From positions 1,116,001 to 1,180,000 of the forward strand of contig JHVA01000001.1 of NCBI GenBank assembly GCA_000688615.1: 64,000 bases of DNA, given 5' to 3'. Position numbers and translations under genes: made by a program. This document shows, in pieces, positions 1 to 7,657 of the stretch (position 1 is the first letter of the stretch; each line of letters starts with the position of its first letter). The stretch comes from Acidobacteriaceae bacterium KBS 146. Its GTDB lineage: Bacteria > Acidobacteriota > Terriglobia > Terriglobales > Acidobacteriaceae. Under the pieces are notes generated by a model that was given only the letters and a program-made list of their open reading frames with translations, was not told the origin of the DNA and made no database searches.

Positions 1-1021
1 TGGCGACCGCAGGGACGATCACCCGCGTCTTCACGCTGGGGACGTCCTTCAGAATGGAGGCCATTACGGCGAGACGGTCGTTGGACTCCTTGAACAGACT
101 CTCATCGGTCTGCGCGAGGATCCAGTCCACGGCTGCCACCATGCCGACGAGCTGCTCCTTGGCTACCTTCATGCCGCGCGCCACACCCTCCACCGGAGGC
201 AGCATGGCGTTGGCCAGGTCGGTGTACTTCTTCTTGCCCAGCAACAGCCCCGCGCTCTGCGGACCGCGAATGCCCTTGCCGCCGGAGAAGCAGACCAGGT
301 CCCACTTCTCAGCAAGCGTCCACAGGTTCGAGATCGGCGGCATGTCTGCAGCGGCATCGAGATGGCAGGGGACGCCGTGTTCTTTCGCCACGGCCAGCCA
401 ATCTTCCACCGGGATCTTGACCGTCTCGGCTGCGTTTTCGTGGTTGGTCATCACGGTGTTCTCGTTGAAGGCACGCTTGTACTCCTCTAACGTGTTCACG
501 ACCACGATCTTCGCGCCGCAGAGGACCATTCCCTCGTCGTATCCATACGGTGTCTGCGTAATGATCTCGTTCTTCGGGTATTTGGGCGTGCCGATGAGGC
601 GCGGAATGTCGATCGGCTTGCAGTTGTTCGCCGCCTGAATGCAGGCCGCTGCGGCCATCGTTATCGCCGAAGCGGCTCCTGCAGTGATGCAGCAACCCTC
701 AGCCTTGAGACGGTTGGCGATATAGGCGCCGCCCTTCTGCTGCAGCTCCCGGATATGCACCCACTTCTTGGCTGCACGTGCAACAGCCTCCTGCACAGAC
801 TCCGGCATACAGGCAGAGCTAAGGTCGGTGTAGGTGCCCGCTGCATTGATGAACGTCTGCACACCAAGCTTGTCGTAGTAGTCCACCCCGGCCGCGGATT
901 TTTCGTGGGTTGCCACTGCCAGAGCCGGCATGGGAGCCGCTGCTGCTGCTGCCGCAAATGCGGCCTGGGCGCGGAGAAAGCCTCTACGCGTAACCTTCGT
1001 CTTGCTTTTAGAATTCGACAT
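1..1021 (-). CDS. SelA-like PLP-dependent enzyme with Tat signal (partial, runs off left edge)
   Basis: The minus-strand frame is open from the ATG at 1021 to the window edge, giving the first 340 residues. It begins with a twin-arginine signal (TRRGFLRAQ, then a long alanine run ending PALA), so the folded enzyme is probably exported. The mature part has the fold-type I PLP layout of the SelA / D-glucosaminate-6-phosphate ammonia-lyase family. Visible motifs are FINAAGTYT near the start, a glycine/alanine-rich phosphate loop (ITAGAASA), HLDAAAD with the PLP-contacting Asp, and SGGKGIRGPQ containing the Schiff-base lysine. Selenocysteine synthase itself is cytosolic and no selenium genes are visible here, so a catabolic lyase or aldolase of amino sugars or hydroxy amino acids is more likely. 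The exact substrate is unknown. The C-terminus is outside the window. Confidence 0.82.
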   Translation of the reverse strand, partial: MSNSKSKTKVTRRGFLRAQAAFAAAAAAAPMPALAVATHEKSAAGVDYYDKLGVQTFINAAGTYTDLSSACMPESVQEAVARAAKKWVHIRELQQKGGAYIANRLKAEGCCITAGAASAITMAAAACIQAANNCKPIDIPRLIGTPKYPKNEIITQTPYGYDEGMVLCGAKIVVVNTLEEYKRAFNENTVMTNHENAAETVKIPVEDWLAVAKEHGVPCHLDAAADMPPISNLWTLAEKWDLVCFSGGKGIRGPQSAGLLLGKKKYTDLANAMLPPVEGVARGMKVAKEQLVGMVAAVDWILAQTDESLFKESNDRLAVMASILKDVPSVKTRVIVPAVA

Positions 1022-1181
1022 GAAATCACCCTTTCCCTTATGAAGCGATCGCTCCCTGCCTCTAGCCACACACATTGCTGATCTGGGACTGCAAAGATGC
1101 TGTTAACGAGGAAGGAAAACATAGTACAGAAAACTGGGGACAATACGTCACAGGCAGCCAGCCATCTCGAGCTTACTGGGG

Positions 1182-1373
1182 TCAGACTGTCACCTTTAGG
1201 CTGACTCCGATCGCCCAGTCACTTCTAGGAATCGTCGCGAGCGCAAAAGAACCTTCTTCTACGCTCTGCGCGACGATCTCATAGTTCAGAGTTCTCTGAG
1301 AATTTTCTCCTTCCAGGCTGAATAACAGATCGTTCGACGGATGACCGAATGGATATTGTGGGTTGTTCATCAT
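1182..1373 (-). pseudogene. Small unknown gene D, copy 1 (probably truncated)
   Basis: This 63-residue frame starts at the ATG overlapping the stop of the upstream zinc-ribbon remnant (ATGA arrangement). Its middle part, LNYEIVAQSVEE, matches the first residues of the 98-residue gene at 40064-40360 (LNYSIVQQSTEE). After that the similarity fades and the frame stops about 20 residues later, so the conserved C-terminal half is missing. About 28 residues precede the matching part and have no counterpart in copy 2. I read it as a truncated or diverged member of small family D. The function is unknown. Confidence 0.5.
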
Positions 1374-1578
1374 CCTTCAGCGTCTCTTTTTGTGAACCAA
1401 TAGTATCGTCTCCAGCAGTTGACGCACCGAACCGGACAAACATCAGTAGTCTCAGCAGACGATCAAGAGGATGTGATTCGGCAGTTTTAAATTCGATCGA
1501 ACTGCAGAGCGGACATTCTCGACGGATCCAAAGCAACCGCGGGACGTTACTAGGCCAAGCCAGATCTGCAATATGCAT
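1370..1578 (-). pseudogene. Small zinc-ribbon gene C, copy 1, with a one-base frameshift
   Basis: The ATG at 1578 follows a good ribosome site (AAAGGAG, six bases upstream) and lies 21 bases after the GH130 stop codon. The first 47 codons give RRECPLCSSIEF, matching AKPVCPMCTSIEF of the intact copy at 39805-40050. Near position 1436 the frame breaks. Continuing one frame over gives PVRCVNCWRRYYW, matching PLQCTNCWRYFYW, and ends at the TGA at 1372-1370. One missing base would restore a roughly 70-residue protein with two CxxC pairs, presumably a zinc ribbon. Either the gene has decayed or the assembly has a one-base error; raw reads would decide. Confidence 0.72.
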
Positions 1579-1599
1579 TGTTGATCTCCTTTCGGCTGG

Positions 1600-2625
1600 C
1601 TAGGCTCCGCTTTCATCTTCTACGCTGGAATGCGTCTCCAGCCAGGAGAGAAGAGCACGAATGCTGCCGGTGGCCATGGCCATGCACGAATCTGCTGCTC
1701 CGTAATAGAGGTGAATGGTGTCACCATCAGGAGCAATTGTTTGTCCGCAGGGAAAGACGACATCCCGAACATCTCCCGTCCGCTCATAGTCGGTTTCGGG
1801 GCCAAACATCCAGGAATCCCCTCGTTGCAGGCAGATATCCGGCCTATCAATGTCGAAGAGCGCGAGCCCCAGACGATAGATACTGCCGGACGCCGTCTGT
1901 CGCACTCCGTGATAGAGCACCAACCAGCCCTTTGCTGTTTCAATCGGCGGCGAGCAAAGACCGATCTTGTTTGCATCCCACCATCCACCGCGTCGTGCCT
2001 GGAGTATTACCTTATGGTTGCCCCAATGTTGTAGATCTGGTGAATACGAAATCCACATGTGAGCGCCCAGCGTCGTGACGGGCCGGTGAATCAATGCCCA
2101 GAAGCCCCCGATCTTGCGCGGCAGCAGTGCAGCATCCTTGTCTTCCGGCGGCATGATGACTCCATATCGCTCGAAACTCTTGAAGTCTTTCGTTAGCGCA
2201 AGCGAGACACCCGGACCGCCCCGGGCAAACGACGTATAAGCAATGGCATATTGCTGCAACTCGGGAACGTAAGTGATTCGGGGATCTTCGATACCCCAGA
2301 TCTCCTCCGGATACTCCCGGGGGTTCGGCATAAGGGTCGGCTTCGGATCGATTCGCCACCCATCGATTCCGTTAGTCGAACGAGCAGCGCAAAGGTGCGA
2401 TAGCCCTCTTCGATCTTCTATGCGACAAAGCAAGAGGGTATCTCCATCCGGCAACAGTGTAGCTCCGGCATTGAATACGCTGTTTACGGGGTAGGGCCAC
2501 TCTTTTCGGCTGAGGATGGGGTTGTTAGGATGGCGGATGAATAAAGAATGATCCGCCTGCTTTTGCGAGTCTAGCTGGTTCGCAGTGAGAGACTCAGGTG
2601 TCGCTGGAAGCATGATTGAAGTCAA
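1600..2625 (-). CDS. GH130 family glycoside phosphorylase/hydrolase
   Basis: This 341-residue protein has the five-bladed propeller signature of GH130 (beta-mannoside phosphorylases and related enzymes). Visible parts are FNAGATLLPDGDTLLLCRIEDRRG, with the Arg/Glu/Asp cluster of the active site, WGIEDPRITYV, containing the proposed catalytic acid Asp, and HRPVT followed by ISYSPDLQHW. The last blade ends in LYYGAAD, also usual for the family. No signal peptide is seen, so it acts in the cytoplasm, probably phosphorolysing a beta-mannosidic oligosaccharide. It overlaps the upstream glycosyltransferase by four bases (TTGA), so the two are translationally coupled. The ATG at 2613 is an alternative start. 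The remnant of gene C follows after 21 bases. The linkage specificity cannot be read from the sequence. Confidence 0.88.
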   Translation of the reverse strand: MTSIMLPATPESLTANQLDSQKQADHSLFIRHPNNPILSRKEWPYPVNSVFNAGATLLPDGDTLLLCRIEDRRGLSHLCAARSTNGIDGWRIDPKPTLMPNPREYPEEIWGIEDPRITYVPELQQYAIAYTSFARGGPGVSLALTKDFKSFERYGVIMPPEDKDAALLPRKIGGFWALIHRPVTTLGAHMWISYSPDLQHWGNHKVILQARRGGWWDANKIGLCSPPIETAKGWLVLYHGVRQTASGSIYRLGLALFDIDRPDICLQRGDSWMFGPETDYERTGDVRDVVFPCGQTIAPDGDTIHLYYGAADSCMAMATGSIRALLSWLETHSSVEDESGA

Positions 2626-4970
2626 AGAGAAACGCTCATTTCTGGGTTCATATTTTCTGTTGGGGCAATTTCTATACTTCGCATTTCGAGCAATGACATC
2701 AGGAAGGAGAGCGTTGACTCAGCTCCCTGGTTTTCGTTGACACGATCAGGATGGAGGCCATCCCTGCAACCGCCAGTGACTGCATCGTAGAGTGGAACTT
2801 GCAGATCGTTCTCACCGAGAAACCAACGGAACGCACACCATGCCTCGTCAAGCCAATGCTTTTCTCTTGTCAGACGGAACGCCTGTAAACAAGCTGAGAT
2901 TGTTGCACAGGCTTCGACAGGCTGTTGATCGAACCTGGCCTTTTCACCATCCTGAGCAAAAAATCCTCTGGAGCCTATCGGGACAAACAAATCGTCCCCC
3001 TGGGGGTGTTGAATCCGCGTAAGCCATTGGAGAGATTCGTATCCTACTTCGATCATCCTCCTATTGTTACTTCGCCAACCAGCAATCAAGAGCGCCTGCG
3101 AGAGCCTGGCGTTTGAGTAGGAAAGGCTGCTCTCGAACCAACGCCACGTCTCGGAGCGACTACGCTCGTAAATATCCAGTAGTCGGTTTGCCAGCAGATT
3201 GCGAGCATTTTGGATCACCCTGTCTCCGGGAAACCAGTCTAGATACGCCTGCATTCCCAAGACAGAAAATGCCCAGGCCCGCGGACTGGAGAACGTCATT
3301 GTCGCTGGAAGAGCAGCTTCGAAGAGCCTGCCTGCAGCGCCTCTTAGCCCAGTATCTTGCGAATGGCCAAGCACTGTCCCAAGCGCCCACAACGCACGGC
3401 CGTGGCTGTCCTCCGAACCGATTTCCTCTTGCCACCTGCGGTCGTAGCCAAGAAAATTTCTGAACCTGCCCGCCTTTTCATGAAAAGCAAACCAGAGAAA
3501 GGCCAGATAGCGATGCGACAACGCTGCAGGCTGATGGTTTTGAGGCACAGACGACGCGGCAAGTAGAGTTGTCACTACGAGAGCACGCGCATTGTCGTCG
3601 GTCGTGTACCCCTCAAGGCTGTTGGGCAAGGAGAATATGGCGTGCTGCAACATTCCCGTGTCATCCGTCATGCTTGATAAATGCGACGTATTAAGTACCG
3701 GCAATGTATCCGTTGATTTGGGTGCGAAGATGTCCTGCAGAGCGGCGCGAGGGCGCAGCATTCGTTCGACGCGTGCTCGCTGGAAGCTCGCCATGTATGC
3801 CTGTGCCGTCTTCTGCCATGTAGTGTTGCGCGAGTGGATATACGCCCGCTTTCGCATCGCATGCCGCTCGACATCGTTGTCCAACAATTTGATCGCTGCG
3901 GTCGCTATCGAATCAGGATCATCGAATGGAACGAGGACACCACGTTTGTCAGCAAGAATCTCTTTGGCGTGCCAATAGGGGGTGGAGATAATCGCCTTTC
4001 CCGCTCCGAGTGCAATAGCGAGCGTACCGGAGACCACCTGCGCTTCGTGGCGATATGGAGTGATATAGATGTCCGCAGCCCCGACGTGCTCGATCATTTC
4101 TTCATTGCTTACGAAACGATTATTGAAAATCACATGTGAGGAAACGCCGCATTTTGCTGCTAACGCCTGCAACTCTTCCCTGTATCGCTCCCCTTCGCGT
4201 CGTCTGATGTGCGGATGCGTCGCTCCGGAGACGATGTATACCAGATCAGGGTGCTTCGTCAGAATTGCCGGCAACGCGCAAATCACATTTTCGATTCCTT
4301 TGTTCGGAGATAGAAGACCGAATGTCAGCAGCACGGATTTCCCCTGGGTTCCAAACAGATCCTTGAAATAATTGGGGTCCATAAAGGGAAGGTCTGGCAC
4401 GCCATGAGGAATGACATCGATCTTTTCGTCCGAGACACTATATACATCGCGCAAAAGACTTGCCGCGTGCTCGCTCATTACGATCAGGCGATCCGATAAA
4501 TGGCTAATCTCATCGAGCACCGCACGCTGATTGGAATCTGGATCAAGCAGAACAGTGTGAAGTGTCGTCACTAGCGGCATCTTCAATTTGCGAAGCAGCG
4601 TTAATATGTGGCTACCAGCAATTCCTCCGAAGATGCCATACTCGTGCTGCATACAGACAAGATCGTTTCCATTGAAATTGAGAAATTCGGCAGCACGTTC
4701 ATAGGAAGAACAGTCCTCCTGCTCAAGCTCGATTCGCACCTGTTCGGGATATTGGTAGCTGGAATCGGGATCGTTGACAGGAATCGCGAAGAAGCGGCCA
4801 CTGCCGAATTCGGCTGCCATCGAAGTACACAAATCTGTTGTGAACGTCGCAATGCCACATTGTCTGGGAAGATAATTGCCGATGAATGCGATGCGGGTCG
4901 GCAAGGGTAATGGCAATGCCTCGAATGAGGGCGAGCTTCTGGAGAGAGACATGCTTACCTGCTTTTTCAC
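2622..4970 (-). CDS. Two-domain GT4-type glycosyltransferase
   Basis: This is a 782-residue cytoplasmic protein. Residues about 25-400 form a GT-B glycosyltransferase of family 4 type. IAFIGNYLPRQCGIATFT opens the N-lobe, VIPHGVPDLPF marks the inter-lobe region, LLTFGLLSPNKGIENV opens the C-lobe, and EAQVVSGTLAIALGAGKAII carries the nucleotide-sugar-binding E-x7-E-like segment. Residues about 410-760 form an all-helical region (DNARALVV, DSHGRALWALG, SYSNARLSQAL) that resembles an alpha/alpha toroid of carbohydrate enzymes, so one chain may both build and trim. The start at 4970 is GTG; an ATG at 4952 behind AGGTAAGC is as plausible. The gene is coupled to the GH130 gene downstream. Together they suggest synthesis and turnover of a mannose-containing oligosaccharide, but donor and acceptor are unknown. 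Confidence 0.85.
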   Translation of the reverse strand: MKKQVSMSLSRSSPSFEALPLPLPTRIAFIGNYLPRQCGIATFTTDLCTSMAAEFGSGRFFAIPVNDPDSSYQYPEQVRIELEQEDCSSYERAAEFLNFNGNDLVCMQHEYGIFGGIAGSHILTLLRKLKMPLVTTLHTVLLDPDSNQRAVLDEISHLSDRLIVMSEHAASLLRDVYSVSDEKIDVIPHGVPDLPFMDPNYFKDLFGTQGKSVLLTFGLLSPNKGIENVICALPAILTKHPDLVYIVSGATHPHIRRREGERYREELQALAAKCGVSSHVIFNNRFVSNEEMIEHVGAADIYITPYRHEAQVVSGTLAIALGAGKAIISTPYWHAKEILADKRGVLVPFDDPDSIATAAIKLLDNDVERHAMRKRAYIHSRNTTWQKTAQAYMASFQRARVERMLRPRAALQDIFAPKSTDTLPVLNTSHLSSMTDDTGMLQHAIFSLPNSLEGYTTDDNARALVVTTLLAASSVPQNHQPAALSHRYLAFLWFAFHEKAGRFRNFLGYDRRWQEEIGSEDSHGRALWALGTVLGHSQDTGLRGAAGRLFEAALPATMTFSSPRAWAFSVLGMQAYLDWFPGDRVIQNARNLLANRLLDIYERSRSETWRWFESSLSYSNARLSQALLIAGWRSNNRRMIEVGYESLQWLTRIQHPQGDDLFVPIGSRGFFAQDGEKARFDQQPVEACATISACLQAFRLTREKHWLDEAWCAFRWFLGENDLQVPLYDAVTGGCRDGLHPDRVNENQGAESTLSFLMSLLEMRSIEIAPTENMNPEMSVSL

Positions 4971-5075
4971 AATTATGAAACTGTGCGGTAGTGAGAAGCG
5001 CGCGACCTCTATAAAAATTTAGAGACCCGGCGCACTCTGGCTCAGACTGCAGCGTTTTCTCGAAGGGTCATCTCG

Positions 5076-5447
5076 TCAACGAGACCAAGAGAAGCGTGCT
5101 GTTGAAATCTTCCGAGTTTTAAACATTACCCTAGCAACGTGAAACCCAGGATATTTCGCGACCTTGAGCAGACTCAGTTCGACGGCATTAAAGCGCCGTT
5201 GCACCTTGTTCAAGGCCAGAGTTATCGCCTTGTTGCAGGCTGATTCAGCAGTTTGTCCAATACCCAAGCAGGAATGCGCTTCCGTCAGCCACATGAAGTT
5301 CCGGTCCGCACGCCGCACCTTCGTATCGAGTGCGGCGGCAGTCATGTTTTCGATAGACATCCAAGTCTCACCAAACGGCTCTTGGATAAGCGCTAATCCG
5401 CAGTGTAAAGAGCATCCCGTACGCAGGAAGATCGCGTACTGCTTCAC
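5076..5447 (-). CDS. Small unknown protein, family B copy 1
   Basis: This 123-residue protein starts with GTG at 5447, overlapping the stop of the gene before it (GTGA). It is clearly paralogous to 39417-39830. Both begin with AIFLR, share MWLT in the middle, then GQTAESA/GRTAETA, FNAVELSLLKVAKYPGFHVARV/FNAAEVDLLRVATYRGFSVARV, and a basic tail. No signal peptide, membrane span or catalytic motif is visible, and the predicted mix of short strands and one long helix suggests a small cytoplasmic alpha/beta domain. I do not recognise the family. The GT4/GH130 pair begins about 105 bases downstream on the same strand. Confidence 0.75.
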   Translation of the reverse strand: MKQYAIFLRTGCSLHCGLALIQEPFGETWMSIENMTAAALDTKVRRADRNFMWLTEAHSCLGIGQTAESACNKAITLALNKVQRRFNAVELSLLKVAKYPGFHVARVMFKTRKISTARFSWSR

Positions 5448-5653
5448 GCCGGTATTTTTCTGATTACAGGCACGGCAACTGAATTCTCACTATGAAGTGA
5501 GACTATGCCGGGAATCCGCGTTGAAGGAGGGTTTTGTTCCTCGCCCAAATAGCCTGTCAAATCAGGTTCCGTTACAGGTCGGAAGGGAAGAATGTTATTT
5601 CTAACGCGTCGAGAAAGATGGTTCTTTACATCAGATTTTTTAGGGAAGCTCAT
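5444..5653 (-). CDS. Small unknown protein, family A copy 1
   Basis: This 69-residue protein starts at the ATG at 5653, chosen because GGAG lies seven bases upstream and because the paralogue at 39250 starts at the same point. The N-terminus MSFPKKSDVKNHLSRRV matches MSIPRNTDVKKHLARSV. The rest is proline- and serine-rich, differs between copies and is probably disordered. It ends in a GTGA overlap with gene B. About 75 bases before the start are also conserved between copies. No domain is recognised; a small regulatory or adaptor peptide is possible but unproven. Confidence 0.68.
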   Translation of the reverse strand: MSFPKKSDVKNHLSRRVRNNILPFRPVTEPDLTGYLGEEQNPPSTRIPGIVSLHSENSVAVPVIRKIPA

Positions 5654-5735
5654 AGGGACTCCAGCTGTCCTGTTGCTTACTTGAAGGATGCTCGTCTGGA
5701 GCGAAGCAATAGAGAGCTGAAGGCGAGAAAAGGTG
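5654..5735 (-). promoter_or_regulatory. Conserved 5' leader of cassette copy 1
   Basis: The 75-80 bases before gene A copy 1 align with the bases before gene A copy 2 (39170-39249). They share TTCTCGCCTTCAGC, a GCTCC-GACGAG stretch, TTCAAG, and CTGGAGT just before the start codon, with about one single-base indel. Upstream of this the similarity fades into an AT-richer stretch (ATATAAG here, GTATAGT in copy 2) that could hold a -10 element. Conservation outside the coding frame suggests a shared promoter/leader or a short untranslated regulatory RNA. Confidence 0.5.
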
Positions 5736-5861
5736 GTTCGACTGCTTATATTGATCATACGCTTGAAATGACTGCTGTGCCGCTAGAAGGACTTTGACGG
5801 CGAATGAGGTCTGAACGGATCTATAGCAGAAATTGCCTTCAGAGCGCGTAGAATCGATTTT

Positions 5862-6065
5862 ATGAAGCGCATTCACACCGCCCCTGAAGGTCGTATGGTA
5901 GCGATCACCTCACAAATCGATTTGTTACAGGCGAGATTGTGCGGAGCGCTTATGCTCGATGGACGTAGACAGACGCTCGGTCCCGTAGAAACGTCCTTCC
6001 TCAAGATTGAAATAGCAGAACTCCGCATCGAGTACGCAGGTCTCGTCGCCAAACTCCCCATGTAA
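5862..6065 (+). CDS. Possible small protein of unknown function
   Basis: A 67-residue frame with ordinary amino-acid composition (two amphipathic helices, SQIDLLQARL and FLKIEIAELRIEYAGLV) lies in the otherwise gene-poor gap between the cassette and the sugar kinase. No convincing ribosome site precedes the ATG and no relative is visible in the window. It may be real or chance. Confidence 0.3.
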   Translation: MKRIHTAPEGRMVAITSQIDLLQARLCGALMLDGRRQTLGPVETSFLKIEIAELRIEYAGLVAKLPM

Positions 6066-6709
6066 TGCCACGGCGAAGCAACGTTGCTGAATCTTAAGAC
6101 GAAATCACGCCGCCCTCGAATGGTAGCCTTTGGGAATGCAGATTAAGCTTCGCTGCAATAATCACCGCGAGACTGTGAAAATCCTTGACCTTGGCTTGAA
6201 GCACTCTACCCTCATCCCAATTCCGGGCGACATCGGTCCCATTGATGAATTGATTATGAACTCGTGTCGGTGATCCTAAGCAGATCACGGCCGGGAACTT
6301 TGAAGATGAGGATCCAGCACTCTCTCCAGATGGACGATTCATCGTGTTCGTCTCGAACAGACGGCTGCTTGAGGCGAATGAGCTTTCCGCAACCTGAATG
6401 TTGAAGATTCCAACGGTGGTGATGTCGATGATATTGCGGCCGATGCGCAATACCCCATCGTGCGAGGGTTAGCAGAAACAACGAGAATAGGTATTGGGGG
6501 GAGGAAGCCACGGCGGAACAGTGGTGGCCTATGCCATCGCCAACCCCATTCGCTTCTCGTTGGGTACGATCCACGAATAGGTGATGCCATAGGCGGGGAA
6601 CGTACCGGTACCCCTAAATTGAGTTTGACGATGGCCCTGTATTGCGTGCTCTAATTGATACCTAACAAAAAGGTTTCCGGTTCGGGATGCCCGGCAGAAA
6701 GAGAACTAA
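6066..6709. other. Gene-poor stretch with remnants
   Basis: No intact gene is recognised. The only identifiable content is the short PD40-like fragment at 6260-6397. A minus-strand frame of 118 codons (6094-6450) is antisense to that fragment and has no family features. The last 50 bases before 6710 should contain the promoter and ribosome site (GAAAGAGAAC) of the sugar kinase. Confidence 0.4.
6260..6397 (+). pseudogene. TolB/PD40-type beta-propeller fragment
   Basis: A stop-bounded frame of about 45 codons encodes KQITAGNFEDEDPALSPDG followed by RFIVFVSNR. This is the typical PD40 (TolB-like WD40) repeat pattern: a threshold strand, an acidic DEDP segment, SPDG, then a strand ending in NR. 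Nothing before or after continues the propeller in the same frame and no start codon or ribosome site is present. It is best read as the residue of a larger, deleted gene. Confidence 0.45.
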
Positions 6710-7657
6710 ATGCGCGTGTTAAGCATTGGGGAAGTTCTTTGGGACCATTGCGGCGCCATAGTAACCATAGGGGGAGCTCCTCTTAACTTTTCCGCGCACC
6801 TGTCACGCTTGGGAAATATCGTTGCGATCCTAAGTGCGGTTGGTCAAGACGAATCGGGTCAGAAAGCTCTGGAAGAAATCGGGAAACTGGGTATTGACCG
6901 CCGCTTTCTTCAACGCACAAGCACAGCCCCTACGGGCAGTGCTTGTGTCACAACTGGACAAGCGGGCGAACCTTCCTCGATGATTATTCATCCCGCCGCC
7001 TATGAATATGCGAGCTTTGTACCAATGACCGTCCGGGAGATCTGCAGGTTCGCCCCTGACTGGCTGTACGTCGGCACGCTTTTCCATTCTTCTTCTCATC
7101 TTCTCGAGCAGACTTTGAATCTGCGTCAAAGCATGAATCACCTACGTGTGCTTTATGACGTCAATCTTCGACGAGATAACTGGGATCTTCGCCTGGTGGA
7201 GCGCCTGTCGCATTACGCCGATGTTGTGAAAATGAACGAATCGGAGGCTCGCACGTTTGCAGATGCGATCAACATCGGGGACCATCAAAACTGGCTTCGC
7301 GAGTTTTGCTGCGAGTGGCTCAACCGGTTCAATCTGGAGTGCATCTGTGTAAGTCTCGGCTCCGCAGGCTGCATCATTGCTACAGTCGATACTACCTGTG
7401 TTGTTCCTTGCATTCCGATTGTCCCGGTTGACGCACTCGGGGCCGGAGACGCCTTCTGCGCAGGTTTTCTACATGGCTGGCATCACGGCTGGAACGTTGA
7501 GGATATAGGTGAGCTTTCCAATTTTCTTGGACGAGTCGTCGCCAGCAAACCGGGAGCTATCCCAGAGTGGTCGACAGAGGAATCCCGACTGCTTCAGGAG
7601 CAGTTCGGCATTCCTCCGTCCGATTCTACTGACCTAGTTGAGCCGGAACGCGTATAA
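6710..7657 (+). CDS. PfkB-family carbohydrate kinase
   Basis: This 315-residue ribokinase/PfkB-family kinase starts at an ATG behind GAAAGAGAAC. Near the start the substrate loop GGAPLNFSAHLSRLG (residues 21-35) is typical of fructokinases. DVNLRRDNW lies at about 150-158, and the second family signature DALGAGDAFCAGF at 241-253 holds the anion hole GAGD with the catalytic base Asp247. It should phosphorylate a hexose or related sugar with ATP in the cytoplasm. Its last 24 bases overlap, tail to tail, the end of the PQQ dehydrogenase gene on the other strand. Fructokinase is the best guess, but substrate specificity in this family is hard to assign. Confidence 0.87.
   Translation: MRVLSIGEVLWDHCGAIVTIGGAPLNFSAHLSRLGNIVAILSAVGQDESGQKALEEIGKLGIDRRFLQRTSTAPTGSACVTTGQAGEPSSMIIHPAAYEYASFVPMTVREICRFAPDWLYVGTLFHSSSHLLEQTLNLRQSMNHLRVLYDVNLRRDNWDLRLVERLSHYADVVKMNESEARTFADAINIGDHQNWLREFCCEWLNRFNLECICVSLGSAGCIIATVDTTCVVPCIPIVPVDALGAGDAFCAGFLHGWHHGWNVEDIGELSNFLGRVVASKPGAIPEWSTEESRLLQEQFGIPPSDSTDLVEPERV

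Noticed and set aside
6094-6450. 118-codon minus-strand frame
   Set aside because: Antisense to the PD40-like fragment, no ribosome site and no family.
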